Below, piece after piece: positions 20,962 to 35,700 of a stretch of DNA of 64,000 bases. The translations under genes were made by a program, and so were the position numbers. The DNA is from Mactra quadrangularis (lineage: Eukaryota; Mollusca; Bivalvia; Venerida; Mactridae). How positions within the stretch are numbered: position 1 is the first letter of the stretch; each line of letters begins with the position of its first letter. The DNA lies in NCBI GenBank assembly GCA_025267735.1, contig CM046299.1, positions 20,048,232-20,112,231 on the forward strand, read 5' to 3'. The notes below the pieces were generated by a model. It worked only from the letters and a program-made list of their open reading frames with translations. It made no database searches and was not told where the DNA came from.

Positions 20962-21961
20962 GACCACGACCATAATTAATACAATCAACAAAAACAGCAT
21001 AATCAATAGTGCTTAGACAGTCCTAACAGAAAAACCTTGGCGTTAGGCAATGTTTAAGGCAATGTCATGGAATCTAAATCAGCTGTCACAATGAAAACAA
21101 AACTGACATCATTCAGGAAGAAAATATGATATCTAGACAAAAACTTCTGTTGACAGCGTTCTACAAACATCGATGTTGGAATATAAGCTTATATATGAAA
21201 ATAAAGTTAATGATACATACTAAACTTAATAATTCAACGCAGAACTGTACGAAATATCGTCAAAATATGTCGATTAATTGTCCTTTCAAAACAAAAACGT
21301 AATATTTCCCATATTTATTTTGGTAAGTGACGTCATAATGGACTGGTTTACATTTACAATATTGCCCCAACGACTATTTATTTACCAAAATGTCGAATTT
21401 ACTTCAATTCTCCGCTAGTCAACGGTTACGTCCCTTTACTGAAAGTACCAATGCGGGAAAAGTAAACAGTGTGAGGAGTTGAAAATTTATCTTGATTTAA
21501 CTGCTGGCTATTCTACAACGTCTTGCTTATACATTGATACTTTAACAGTTGACCACTTTGCCTATTCCTTAGATTGTACGTCGATGGCAGTGATTTAAGA
21601 ATTTGTGTTGATTTTAAGTAAATATCTTCAATCCAAAATGTAGTTCCAAAAAGAGGCGTTGAATCACAGACTTAATGGTTGATAAAATTTATCTGTTTTA
21701 TACAAGACTGTGTTCTGCTTTAATGCAGATTTCATACATTTTCTTACTATTGGTCTTTGCAGAGATCATAGGGGCCTATAGGGTCCTTGCAGAGATATAT
21801 ATCTAACTAGTCTTTAATTGATATAAAAGAGCTAATTTTCAATGATGGTTCTAATAAGGAAAACAACACATTCTTACAAAGTCATTTCATTCTAAAGGAA
21901 CTCATTCACAGATTTCAACTTAAAAATCAACTTTTTCTGAAACTACCTAATAGAAATAAAA
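20962..21961. other. Intergenic stretch without a recognised gene
   Basis: About 1 kb between the foldback MITE and a SINE. It contains a lone end of the 1197-1553 MITE family at 21893-21950 and otherwise no open frame, RNA gene or repeat structure that I can support. Confidence 0.6.
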
Positions 21962-22180
21962 AGCCCACTTAGCTAGCTCAGTCAGTAGCATGCAAGTCTA
22001 CAGATCATGGGGTTGTGAGTTGGATTCCCATGCAAGGAACAATTTGTGGAGTTTGGTCATGAAATATGTTCTATGGCTATTCTCCCTCCTACCCCTGATT
22101 CTTAATCATGAAGGACAGTTACCAGGGTGTGCTGATTGACCATCGTGATATAACTATTCTACGAGTAGCTATGGGGGCAA
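21962..22180 (+). mobile_element. tRNA-derived SINE
   Basis: Head TAGCTAGCTCAGTCAGTAGC (box A) and GAGTTGGATTCCC (box B), body GGCTATTCTCCCTCCTACC, then a degraded 3' end running into an A-rich tail at 22183-22210. Confidence 0.8.
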
Positions 22181-23098
22181 ACCAAAAAAAAAAAAAAATA
22201 AAACAAAAAAATACAATAATCAAACAAAAACAGAACAAAATATTTTCAAATGATCAGATTTATTGTATCAAATAGATGTATGACATAGATGAACAGTAAG
22301 AACAATTTCCAAGCAACAGTTGTAAACAATGACAAAAAAATGCATGTATAAGTAATGAATATGATTCTCTGTCATGAACTACAATGAAATGTGGCATTAT
22401 TCCATGAAATTATACAGTGAAAATATAGTTACTAATATTTTAGCAATATAGAAAATACAGGCATGAAAATGGCATAACACGTAAAAGACACAGTATATTC
22501 ATCAATTTTGTGAGCCCAAGAAAATGACATTTTCACCCTTGAACATCCCATGCTGTAAATATTTTTTTCTAAGCTCATTTGTTCTCAGCAAAAATAGTTA
22601 CTTTGCGACCTCCAACCCTCTTATGAAGCCTAAACCCTATTTTATCACCCTGTCTTTTTACACTCTATGATAAACACTGTTATAAATCATGAACCCCCAT
22701 TTTAACTCTCTGCTCTTTTTATATCCATAATAACACATAAATATCTTAAAATCTTAATCATTTAATGACAGTAAGGATTTATCATGTTTTAAAGAAGTTT
22801 GTGTACTCATGATGTACCATGATAGTAATGGTAAACTTTGTTCAAACTTTTTAAGATTCAATACTCAAATTAAATTATGAGCGGTGTAGCACCCAGTTGT
22901 AGAGCAAAAGTATGTAATAAAATAGGTTACTGCAGTTTCGTATCATAAGAAAAAAGATCATCATTTTAGAAATAGTAGGGTTATCTACACTCCTAACAGA
23001 CATTACTTGACCAGAGAATTACTTCATTGAACAAATATTGACCATTCTTAACATGATTACCTTCAGCTACATTGTATTCTTCATTAAATTCAGTTATA

Positions 23099-23357
23099 CA
23101 GTGCCATCAAAAATACCTTTACACTTTTGCAAACGTTTGTTTTGTTTTTATTTTTTTTCCCAATATTTTGGAAATTAAAATCATGTCTATTAGTGTATAT
23201 ACATGAATAGAAATTACAATTGTATGAAGAATCATTGCTCGTCTTTCAAATGTTACAATCTTTTATAACTTTCTCAATTCATTTATTTTTAATTTAATTG
23301 CATTAATGACAAACCAGTTTTTTTACAAGTGTAAAGGTAATTTTGGATGACACTAGA
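23099..23357. mobile_element. Mariner/Tc1-type MITE
   Basis: The left end after TA is CAGTGCCATCAAAAATACCT followed by TTACACTT; the right end on the other strand reads GTGTCATCCAAAATTACCTT followed by TACACTT. About 259 bp. It lies within 140 bp downstream of the translin stop codon and may be in the 3' UTR. Confidence 0.75.
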
Positions 23358-23495
23358 TACAGACAATCTAACACATTGTGATGAGTCAGTATAGAGCTAC
23401 TCAACATCCTTCTTTATTTACATGTAGTTGGACTAGTTTTGCGCTGACACATAGCTAGTCTTTACTAACAGATCATAAGACAAATGAACACTGAA

Positions 23496-23708
23496 TCATT
23501 CAGCTGGTTTAAGTCCTCTTATAGTCAAATCATAAACTACTTCTTCCACTTTCTTCAGATCATATTTTAATCCATCAAATCTTTTTCTTAATGAGTCATT
23601 TTTTAAATTTAAAAGACGAAATCCTGAGTCTAATTCTGCAACAAATTTAGCAATTTTCATTGGTCTTCCATAGTCACCAGCGGTAACAGCATTAACAGCA
23701 AGTCTTGA
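23496..23708 (-). CDS. TSN: Translin exon 6 (stop codon)
   Basis: Acceptor TTTATTTTCAG|TCAAGA. It encodes SRLAVNAVTAGDYGRPMKIA through to YDLTIRGLKPAE and stops with TGA at 23498-23496. This holds the leucine-rich C-terminal part used for oligomerisation. Confidence 0.95.
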   Translation of the reverse strand, partial: SRLAVNAVTAGDYGRPMKIAKFVAELDSGFRLLNLKNDSLRKRFDGLKYDLKKVEEVVYDLTIRGLKPAE

Positions 23709-26700
23709 CTGAAAATAAACAATAAAATGTCATAATTGATTTTATATGAATCATAGGGAATGTATGTACATGTAGTTAAATAATAAAGGGCTGTTAGAAA
23801 AATATGGCAAAAACTGGAAATACATGTGTAATTCAGGGTTATTTCTCACAACAAGAGTAATGTGAAAAATGCAATTTGTATCACTAGTCAGCCTTCTGAA
23901 AAAGAGACAAGTGGAACTAACACCAAGTTGGTTTTAACAATGAAATGTTGCTGTATATCATACAGACAACATTCTATCAATATCTTAAATTGCAATGGTT
24001 GTTTTCAAGTCTTTGATGCAGGATAAAAATGTAATTCAATTTAGCATCCAAAATGGAGTTACAAATAATGCTTCTCTCATGGGTACCCATTACACCTCAC
24101 AAATAAAAAGTGGTAGGCACATTTCTTGCTCAGGTTTATAACCATTGCCTCTGGAAAGATTGGATTCAGTAACTTGAGGGATCCCAAAGTGCATGTCCCA
24201 CCACTGGTCTACTAATAATCTCATGTGTTCCACCACATATAGCAATGTAACATCAAGCTCATTAAGGTTATTCTACATATGGTAAATAAATGTAAGGTAA
24301 ATTTTAACTTACTAATTCACTAGCTAGTTGTAATAATCCCATTAAATAATCATCTAAATCAATATGAAAACCATCTTCTCTATCTACTTTAACTACATAA
24401 ATAGACAATAAACAGTTCCAATCAATAAGCAATTCTTACCAACAATATATGATACGTTGAGTACATCAAGAACTCAGGTGGGTTGAGATTACCATTAGGT
24501 TCAAACCACAGGGAATTGTCCTGTTACCTCCCTTTGATTTTTCAACCATACCTTTTATATACACAGTTATGTTTAATCGATTTAATTGTGTGGTTAAAGT
24601 GCCACCAGGGTATCAGTATTTCTTGTGAGTCACAAAATAATAAATCTATATGAAGTGGTCTACTAAATGCAGTTGTACCCCTTGTATATATGTATATAAA
24701 AGGTATGTTTGAAAAATCAAAGGGAGGTAATATGACAATTCCCTGTGGTTCAAACATATTTTTCAGGCACATTTTTATTGCCAGAAATTATCTACATCAG
24801 GTCTTTGGTTCTTGGTGATGCTTGCTGGCTTAGATTTTATAGGTATTAGCAGGGCTCAAATTTAAGCTTGATACTCGCAAAATGCGAGTGGAATTTGAAA
24901 ATTGCAAGTAACTTTTTTAACTCGCAAATATTTGAGAGTTGATAACACTGCAAAAATATTTCTGTCCAAACTAATGAGGCTCAAATCAGCATTGAAGCAG
25001 TCAAATAGATCAATAGCATTAGTTAAAGATTCACAGTACAAACATGTTTGATATTCTTTGTCTATCCCAAAATAATGCCCTTGTTCTATCTGTAGTAAAT
25101 TGAGTACTATGTTGTTTTTATATTGCATATATAATTAGTTACTATGCATGCCATCAAAATTTGGAGAACAAATTGCGAGCAATTTTCTTTATTTTTGCGC
25201 GTTGAAATAAAATGAACTCGCAAAAAAAATGAAAGTCCAATTTTTTGTTAAATTTGAGCCCTGGTATTAGATTATTACCTGCATTAATCACCTACCTCCT
25301 TGGTTGAGTGGTTTAAATTGTTAACCCTTAAACCATTGTTACCTCTCACTGACAGAATATTTTAGGCTATGTTAAAATTTATTCAATAGACAGTGGTGCA
25401 TACATAACCCCGCAGATTTAAATACTTATAACAGAACTTCAGAACTCAAAATCAATAAAAGTAGACACCGGTTTTCAAAAATCAGGGGGGGGGGGGGGCT
25501 GATGTATATGCCACTAACAGTTGTATAAAATTGAACAATGCCAGCCATGTATAAATGTGATAAAGTTGTCAGTGGCTTACGTGGTTAAGTGAACACTTTA
25601 TGCAGGAATGTGGTATTCCTATGCCTGACTAGTCGGAGTTGAACATTTATGTCTGCCGACAAGTAAATATTTCCACCCAACTCGTCCATAGACAAGTAAT
25701 TATTTTAGCTGTAAGTATAATAACATAGCAATACTTGATAATGTAGATGTTTCTATGTTCCAATCATAATCAACAGTGAACTATATCATTATCAACCCTT
25801 ATTATTACTTACAGTACATATTTTTGTCATAGTTCTTACTTCTTACTAAGTTCTTAGTATTTCTTTTTGAGTATCGAATTTCAGGAGAAGTGCATTTTGA
25901 ATCCAGCAAGTTAGTTTTCAGATTTCACTTGTCAATGAACAAGTGGAAAAACTTGAAATTCAAAATCCTTTCATTTTGATTATTACTATGCCAAGGAATA
26001 CTAAGTAAATTCAAACAAACAAACAAACCTCCAATAATCTGAGCCACTGTTTCTCTTGATACAAGAGTTTCTGTTTGTAAATATGTTAAGTAAGCTGATA
26101 GAAATGCTAATCTCTGTAGAATAAATCTCCACTGGTCATTGTACCTGAATCAAAATTTAAAACATTTCACTTCATCATGGGTAATAAAAATACTTAATTT
26201 CTAATTTTAAAATACTGAAATAGAAAATTTCCTGTAAATTACATAGAATAATTTATTCTCAAATTACTGTAATCAGTATAACTAATGATAACTTCATCCC
26301 ATGCTTTAAGATAAATAAAGTACAGGTTGGCAATCTAAATTTAGACAATTACTAAGTTTTAAGAAATTGTCAATTAAAAACAATCCCCTACAAGTTTAGC
26401 ATTATACTATGTCTGTGAGCATCAAAATCCACATAGGTACACTAACTTTCAAGGTTCTAATAACAGAATTTACTTCTTAGTAAACTTATGCTGGTAAAGG
26501 GGCTGTGTAATAAGTACCCTGTACAATTAAATTGGTCTACAAGACTAGAAATTGTGACATTTTTAATTACATGTCATACTAGAGATACAGTACAACCTCT
26601 CTTGAACAACACCCACTAAGAGGGACCAAGTGTGAAGCTGTCCAGAGGCTGATGCTCTGCAGAGGTTAAACGCAATTAAAACAAGTAAATCTGTGAGCTA

Positions 26701-29700
26701 ATGCTCACTAGTGATACCCCCGCCAAAATCTAAAAATATGCGACAAACAGGAAGTAGATGAGCAAGGAGCATGAAATCGCTTTACACCACATGGGACTAT
26801 AGGATGAAGCAATATGCAAAGTTTTAGGCTGCTGCATGTTATAGTTGCTGAGAAAACTGCAGAAAATTTTGTAACGGACACACAGACACACGGACGCACG
26901 GACGGACAAGGGTAAAACAGTATACCCCCCTCTTCTTCGAAGCGTGGGGTATAATTACACCTTAGGAAAATATCTTAAGCTGTTTTTGTGCTGAGGGTTT
27001 GTTCTGAAGAGGGCCGCTCTGCAGAGGTTACACAGTAATAATAATCCATGTAATTGCAATCATAGTAAAGTTTAATAACTTATTTATAATACTACTGAGC
27101 AAAAACACAAGTGGTCTCAAGATAACTTTATGCCTACACTGATCAACAAGGTTATATGTGAATTGTTACCAATTGATCACACAACTGCTCGCCTAGTTCA
27201 GATGGTAGCGCACAAGTCTTATAATCAAGGAGTCATAGGTTGGATTCCTGAGCGGGGCATTTTTGGTGGAGCTTGGTCATGAAATAATTTCTACAGCCAT
27301 TCACACTCCTACATCTAATCATAAATCATTTACGGCAGTTGCCAGTCACTGACCAAAGTACAATGTATGTGGCAATTAACTGGTTGGCACCTAAGGCTAC
27401 ATCTAGATATCTACAGCATTAAACCAACCAAATTAAATTACCAACATATCACATTCTAAGGCTATATGGTATAATATATTGAGTTTTAAATGTGATAAAG
27501 TTAGTACATAGTAAGAACAGCCCCTTTTTACCTCACCTGTAATATTGATTCAGTGGTATTTTTAAATTTAAAGCTGCCATTTTCTCTCGTACTACTTCAA
27601 ACATAGGAATGCATTTATCACATATACTTGAAACTGAAAATATGAAATAAATATTACAAACTGACAACAACAGTCCAAGGCATGAATTGTTTACATTTAA
27701 CATTTACAGGGATATAGTCTAATAATGGCTATTTTCAACCACCATGAAATTACACAACATACTATAATAAAAATGTTGAGTATCAGGTAAATTTTGCGAG
27801 ATTACACACTTAATAACATAAAAAGATTAAGTCATGACATAATTTTCCATTTTAATAATGGTAGGCTACAAGGGTAAAATTTGGTGATAATATACAAAAT
27901 GTACCTGATTTAATGCCATCAGTTTGATGGACAGACTGTAAATGAGTAAGAATTTCTCTAGCTGTTTGTTCAAGTTCTCTAACAACTGTTCTTATTTCCT
28001 GAAATAAATAAAACAGATAAAATAATAAATAAAATGAATTTAGACCACTAATGCAGTCTACCAGGTTGCCCAGGACAACCCCTCTTAAATTCAGACAACA
28101 ATTTTATTTTGGCAACCAAAATTCTGTAATGAGATATAGTGCTTGCTCTTAAAATTATCTGTGCAGACAACCAGTTTCATATCCTTATTTCATAGACTGC
28201 TAATGAAAGGCATTGACTAGAACTCTTCAGGGTTGGTCTTATTAAAATCAGTGGTGCTTTTCACAAAAATTTTTACGAAAGAAATTTTCGTAAGTCAAAA
28301 GCAAGAAACATCAATAATGAGCTCATTTTTTGGCTTATCAATTCTAAATAATATACAATTTGTGTAGAATTTTGTATACCTTTTGAATAATATATCATAG
28401 TTCTGCTTGTTGACCGTCTGACTTTGAAGAGCTAATTATATGAAACTGACTTACGAAGATTTTTTTCGTAAGAATTTTTGTGAAAAGCACCACAGACCCA
28501 GCAGGCACACGACGTTGATTCAACGTTGTTACAACGTTGAAAATGAGACAGTACGTTGATCAACTAATTTTAAACCACAAATAAATATTTTATCATCGGA
28601 TGTTGATAACCGACGTTGAAACAACGTTGATAATGGTTGTAGTATATTTTAAATTGTTTTCTTATTTCTTTATAATATTGCGATTATTTAGATGGTATAT
28701 TATCTTCACCTCAAAGTATGCCCAAAATATTTTCTATTGACTATGAAATATAGAAACTGTTACTCTCTCACTATTTTGAATATATTCTCTAACGAATATT
28801 CTAGAAAGTGCTTTTCGCGCGTTTAGAAACTGCGCATGCGTGACGCATTCAGAAACGCGCAGTGCTGACCTCGACTTTCTAAAGCGCTGACGCAGATCTA
28901 GTCTAGAAAACATTAGTTTGAAGGTATGTACAACGATATTATACTAACATACTATACTTGTCATTGTTCTGTTTATAGATATTATTTGTTTTTAACACCC
29001 ACGACTGGTTTAAGAGTTGAAAATCATGTGTGTTCAAGAAAGCCTTGTCGGCGCCATTATTCAAATCAAATATTCTATTTCCTTGTCTTACGCCTGCAAA
29101 TAACATTCTATTAAATGCATTCTGTGTTTAAAAATTATGTCAAATTCTGTTTGTTGAAAAATTAACAGAAACTTATCCATTGAATAATGTAAACTTCAAG
29201 TAGGTGGGTTTCAGACGTTTCGTCCCGATGTCATTCGACCCAATAGGCCAAATTGCATGGAGACGATTCGACCCCATGCCGATTTAACCTTGGCGTATTT
29301 TGTAGAACAGACTGTTAGTGTGTAATTAAAATGAAGTGATCGCTGTTTTCTGTCTAAATATTAAGGGCTAAGAGTGAAGAAAATCAAACTGTGTGCAACA
29401 GTTCTTTTTGTATTCTTATGATTCATATTTTTGATTTCAGAGTCAGTTTTACAGAATCACTAGGGAGCCACGAAGTGAAAAGTCAATGGAACCATAATTA
29501 AGTTTTTAAAATATGCCCCAGAAAGGTCTGGAGGTAGGGGCAGAAGAGACCAAGCTGAATATTTGTTACTTATAGTTTTATACAGTTTTTAGTTAAGTGT
29601 TTGCTTATTTGTATGGGTTAATGACCCATTATCATTGACATAGTAATTAAATTGTAAAATTATTGGATCTTTTCTCATGTTTTTTATTTGTCCATGTTAT

Positions 29701-32700
29701 ACAGTTTTTCAGTCGGCAGATATCTAGATCAAATATATATCTAGATCAAACTCTGAAAAAGGGCTAAATACAGCTTATATTCAACCTCCTTCAACTATAG
29801 TTCAACTAAAACCAACCTTAGATCAACATGGAATCGACTATAAATCACCCTAATAACAACCAATTATCAACCAGATTTCAACCATCAATCAACCTAATGA
29901 GCGTTGAAGTAACGTTGAATTAACCTTGTATCAACGTTGAACACAACGTTGAATCAACGTTGATATTTCAACGTTGGCACAACTTTCAAATCCTAAAATA
30001 AATCCAACATAAAAACAACGTTGTGGTTCAACGTTGAAACAACGTTGTTTCAACGTCGGTTTGCCTGCTGGGGATATACATGCTCCTACAATACAATAAT
30101 ATTCTCGCCAGTCAATGTCAGTCACTATCACTTGTCTGAAAGTAAAGTCCACTTAATCTCAACAGGAAATTTATAGAAAACCATTGTCTTGTGCAAAGGA
30201 GGCTGACATGACTGAGGTCCATGATTAAGAGAATATTTAAGTAAGACGTCAATTAATGCCTCTGGACTGTTGATTTCATACATTTAAAATATACATAATT
30301 GTAGAACAGAGGTGTCATAAAAATTAATGCAAAAGACTGATCAGTCAAGAAATTCATACTGATCTATTAGTCAGAAAAGTGGTTCTCAATCTAGTAAAGA
30401 AACAGTATAATTCATATAAAAAATATGTGCAACAAAATAAACTAGGAGAATATAAACTGTATGCCTAGATTGAGAATCAAACTGGGTTATTCTAGGTGGT
30501 AGGAGGGGTCCTACTAAATACCACTAAGACACTACTAAGCACTACTAAGCACTACTAAGACACTACAAACACCACTAAGACACTACTAAGCACTACTAAG
30601 ACAGGATTTCAGGTGTTTTAATTGTATAAAATGTTATTATATGTTGATTTAAATACTACATATGACATTTTCAGTAGGTTTTGAAAAAAACCAGTTAGAA
30701 ATGATATTTTAACACAAATAGTTAAATGAATAGACGAAAAAATGAAACCTCTTTTTTCCACTTCTGAGACACAAATAAAATCATGAAAATCTTTATTAAA
30801 AATGTAGACATTTACTAGTTATCACATATTGATACTATTTATATAAAAAAACATTTAATTGAGATATTTTATAAAAATATTAAAAAATAGATGAAAAGAT
30901 GGATTTTCAGTAAACACCACTAAGACAACACTAAGACAATACTAAGGTCTACTAAGACACGATTTACATACTTAATATTGTTTGATTGTTGTTAAAATTT
31001 AAACATATAATAAAAACGACCTATGACGACTAGTTTTTTGTAAACAAATATTTAATGGGGATATTATATAACAAATATTCAAAAAATAGACGAAAAGATG
31101 AAATTTCAGTAAACACCACTAAGACACCACTAAGACACTACTAAGGTCCACTAAGACATGAATAACATACTTTATATTGATTAAATGTTGTAGAAAATTT
31201 AAACTAACACTAGTTACGACCTATACAGACTGTTTTGAAAATAAACGGGGATATTATATTACAAATATTAAAAAAATAGACGAAAAGATGAAATTTCAGT
31301 AAACACCACTAAGACACCACTAAGACACTACTAAGGTCCACTAAGACACGAATTTATAACGTACTTTATATTGATTAAATGTTGGTGAAAATTTAAACTT
31401 ACACTAGTGACAACCTATATAGATTGTGTTTGTAAAAAAACATTTAACGGGCATATTATATCAAGAATATTAAAAAATAGACGAAAAGATGACATTTCAA
31501 TAATCACCACTAAGACACTACTAAGGTCCACTTAGACATGAATAACCTACTTTATATTGATTGAATATTGTTCAAAAATTTAAACATACAAATAACGACC
31601 TATGATGACTGTTTTTGCAAAATTAACGGGAATATGATAGTAAAAATATTTAAAAATAGACGCAAAGAAAACAATACAGCAATCACCACTAAGACACCAC
31701 TAAGCCACTCCTAAGGTCCACTGACACGAATTTATAACGTACTTTATATTGATTAAATGTTGTTGAAATATTTTTATTACACTAATGACGACATATACAG
31801 ACTGTTTTTTTGTTAATACTAAGCTATATTAGGTCTCTACTAAGACACTAAGTCACTACTAAGCTATACTAAGACACTACTAAGCTATACTAAGTCACTA
31901 CTAAGCTATACTAAATCACTACTAAGATACTATTAAGCTATTTAATAAGACACTACTAAGACACCAATAAGCTATACTAAGTCACTACTAAGACACTACT
32001 AACCTATACTAAGTCACAACTAAAACACCGTTAAGCTATACTAAGTCATCACTAAGCTATAATAAGTTACTACTAAGACACCACTTAGATATTCTAAGTC
32101 ACTACAAAGCTATAAAAAGTCACTGCAAAGACACCACTAAGCTTTACTAAGTCACTACTAAGCTATAATAAAACACTACTAAGACACTAATAAGCTATAC
32201 TAAGTCACTATTAAGCTATACTAAGTCACTACTAAGACACCACTAAGCTATACTCAGTCACTACTAAGACACCACTAAGCTATATTCAGTCACTACGAAA
32301 ACACCACAAAGCTATATTCGGTCACTACTAAGACACCACTAAGCTATACTAAGTCACAACTAAGCTAAAATAGGTCACTATAAAGACACCACTGAACTAT
32401 ACTAAGTCACTATTAAGCTATAATAGGTCACCACTAAGACACTTATAAGCTATACTAAGTCACTATTAAGCTATACTAAAACACTACTAAGACACTACTA
32501 AGCTATACTAAGTCACTACTAAGACACTTATAAGCTATACTAAGTCACTATTAAGCTATACTAAAACACTACTAAGACACTACTAAGCTATACTAAGTCA
32601 CTAAAAAGCTATATTCAGTCACTACTAAGACACTACTAAGCTATACTAAGTCACTACTAAGACACTACTAAGCTATACTAAGACACTACTAAGTTATACT

Positions 32701-35700
32701 AAGTCACTACTAAGACACTACTAAGCTATACTAAGTCACTACTAAGACACTACTAAGTTATACTAAGTCACTACTAAGCTATATTAAGTTACTACTAAGT
32801 CACTACTAAGCTATACTAAGTCACTACTAAGACACTTCTTAGCTATAATAAGTTACTACTAAGACACTACTAAGCTAAACTTAGTTACTACTAAGACACT
32901 ACTAAGCTATACTAAGTACCTACTAAGCTATATTAAGTTACTACTAAGACACTACTAAGCTATTCTAAGTCACTACTAAGCTATAATAGGTCACCACTAA
33001 GACACTTATAAGCTATACTAAGTCACTATTAAGCTATACTAAAACACTATTAAGACACTACTAAGCTATACTAAGTCACTACAAAGCTATATTCAGTCAC
33101 TACTAAGACACTACTAAGCTATACTAAGTCACTACTAAGACACTACTAAGCTATACTAAGACACTACTAAGTTATACTAAGTCACTACTAAGACACTACT
33201 AAGCTATACTAAGTCACTACTAAGACACTACTAAGTTATACTAAGTCACTCATAAGCTATATTAAGTTACTACTAAGTCACTACTAAGCTATACTAAGTC
33301 ACTACTAAGACACTACTTAGCTATAATAAGTTACTACTAAGACACTACTGAGCTAAACTTAGTTACTACTAAGACACTACTAAGCTATACTAAGTACCTA
33401 CTAAATTATATTAAGTTACTACTAAGACACTACTAAGCTATTCTAAGTCACTACTAAGCTATAATAGGTCACCACTAAGACACTTATAAGCTATACTAAG
33501 TCACTATTAAGCTATACTAAAACACTATTAAGACACTACTAAGTCTTGCTTCAGTGCTTTCAGCGCTTTGATAATAGAGTGGAAAGAATGATAAAGGACG
33601 GTAACCGTATCACCATGTGTTTATACTTTTTATAATAAATTCTGTTCTGTTCTGTTCTATTCTATCATAAAAGTGTACCCACTGCGTATGTAATATACAT
33701 GTATTATACAATCACACCAGGGGTCATAAAATTCAACAATCACATACCCAACTTTTAGACCCATCAATATTATCGCTGTTTGATACAGCCATATAGCACT
33801 GACAGTAGATACATCAGTTTTGCGATAACATAATCTACAAGCCTTGACCCTATGTTGTGATCGATAATGCAAGATAAGGATCATAGATCACGATTATAAC
33901 CATATAGATTTCACTTTATCATTGGGGGATTAAATTCCTTGTAGACAGATGTTTTATAAATTTGTATATTGTCCATTGTGCATGAGGTGTAAATTAACAC
34001 TACTTTAGTTGTAACATTTTGTATACATGACAGTTCAGTTGAAACAGGGATTTTATACAACAAATGTGTATATGTTATATTAAAAATGTTATATAAAATC
34101 CCTGGTTGAAACAAAATTAACGATTGAAATAATTTTCTTATTGTTTAATAATGTTAGAAATGAGAAATATATTACAATATAACATCTCCATTTTAAATAA
34201 ATTTATTGTCCGTCCGTGAATTTTTATACACCATATTTTCATTGAAACAAAAGCTTTAAAGTTAAATTGCAACAACTAATTCAATCCTCATAGTTATTGT
34301 TAAGCCGTCAATAACTATTTTTGTTTCGTTTGTCGGTTGCAAAATTTTACTTTGACTGAAATGACCATGCATTCATTAGTATAACTGTTTGATTATTTTT
34401 TACATTTTTAATAATATTGTTTAACATGAATTAACTAGTCAGTAAAAATGTTTTCAAGGTATCTTCGTTTAAAGAAATAATAACGGTAGTGGCGAAATTA
34501 AAACAGTTGCATGTCGTTCTTTCAGTTATTATTATGCCGCCAAAATAAACTACAACACTTAATTAATGTGTAAAAGTATTCATTTATCAGAGAGATATGA
34601 ATATATTAAAATGCAAATTATATACATATAAATATATAATAAGCAATAAAGGAGTATTTTCTAGTAAAATTATTTTAAAGTAATATTATATTTATAATAC
34701 TGATTTCATCGATTCGTATAGTCGATAATCAAATCTACCAAAAATTACATTTTCTTAACTATCTAGAATAATATTTTTTTCTAAACCTTTATTGCTAGAT
34801 CATGTGACAGATACAACTGATTAGCAATGAAACAGAGACAGGAAGGTTATCCTGTCATAAAAGTGTACCCGCTGTGCCTTGCTATACACAGTGTATTATA
34901 CTATCACACTAGGGGTCCCTATATCCGATAGCGCACATTATAAAATTAAGAAAAAAATATATGAAAAATCCAAAAATTTTGGAAAAAAGTGCAAAACAGA
35001 CCAACACTTCATGTAGATATTTTAAAAAAAATAAAACATGCTCCGGAAACTAGAAACATACAGCTTTCTCATGTCGTTTGCACAAATTTGATCAAAGGAC
35101 CGGAAAGGCTTTATTTTTTAACTTATATCAGCATGAGTATTTCTTTTCCTTCTTATTTTATAGTAACGTGAGTAATCAAATAAAACCTTAAAACAGACCA
35201 AAACTTTACAGTTTTACAAAAATATAAAAACAACTTTATGAAAGAAGAAAGTTTAAACATTTTAGCATCATTTGCACAAAATTGATATCTTAAAAAATAA
35301 AAGAGATATGGCCGTTTAAAGAATTTTCCCCTATACTTTTCTATTGACAATCGAGCATCGAATTGAGATGATGTATGGGCCTAAAAGTTGGACATGACAT
35401 AAGCGGTCATAAAATCAGATAAAGCACGCTTTCAATAACGACCATTGGTAAATCTGCAAACATGATTCTTAAACAATTCATTAACAGGCTCGACACTTTT
35501 AGTATTACTTAAAAGAATGGGTGAGCAAAAAGTGTATGAAATGCGAATTTAATTTTTAACCTTATTATTTTGCTTATTAGGTTGCCAGTTTAATGCGATC
35601 AAGTGTATTTTTCAACATTTTTCGAGTATTATTTTTCTATATAAGTATATTTAGCCATACTAATTCCCTTAAACGCAGAAAGACAAAATGAATACAAAAA

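Noticed and set aside
24862..25128. Possible LINE C-terminal fragment (CLYCES) on minus
   Set aside because: It lies wholly inside an hAT-like MITE with its own ends, and only a few residues fit. Chance is more likely.
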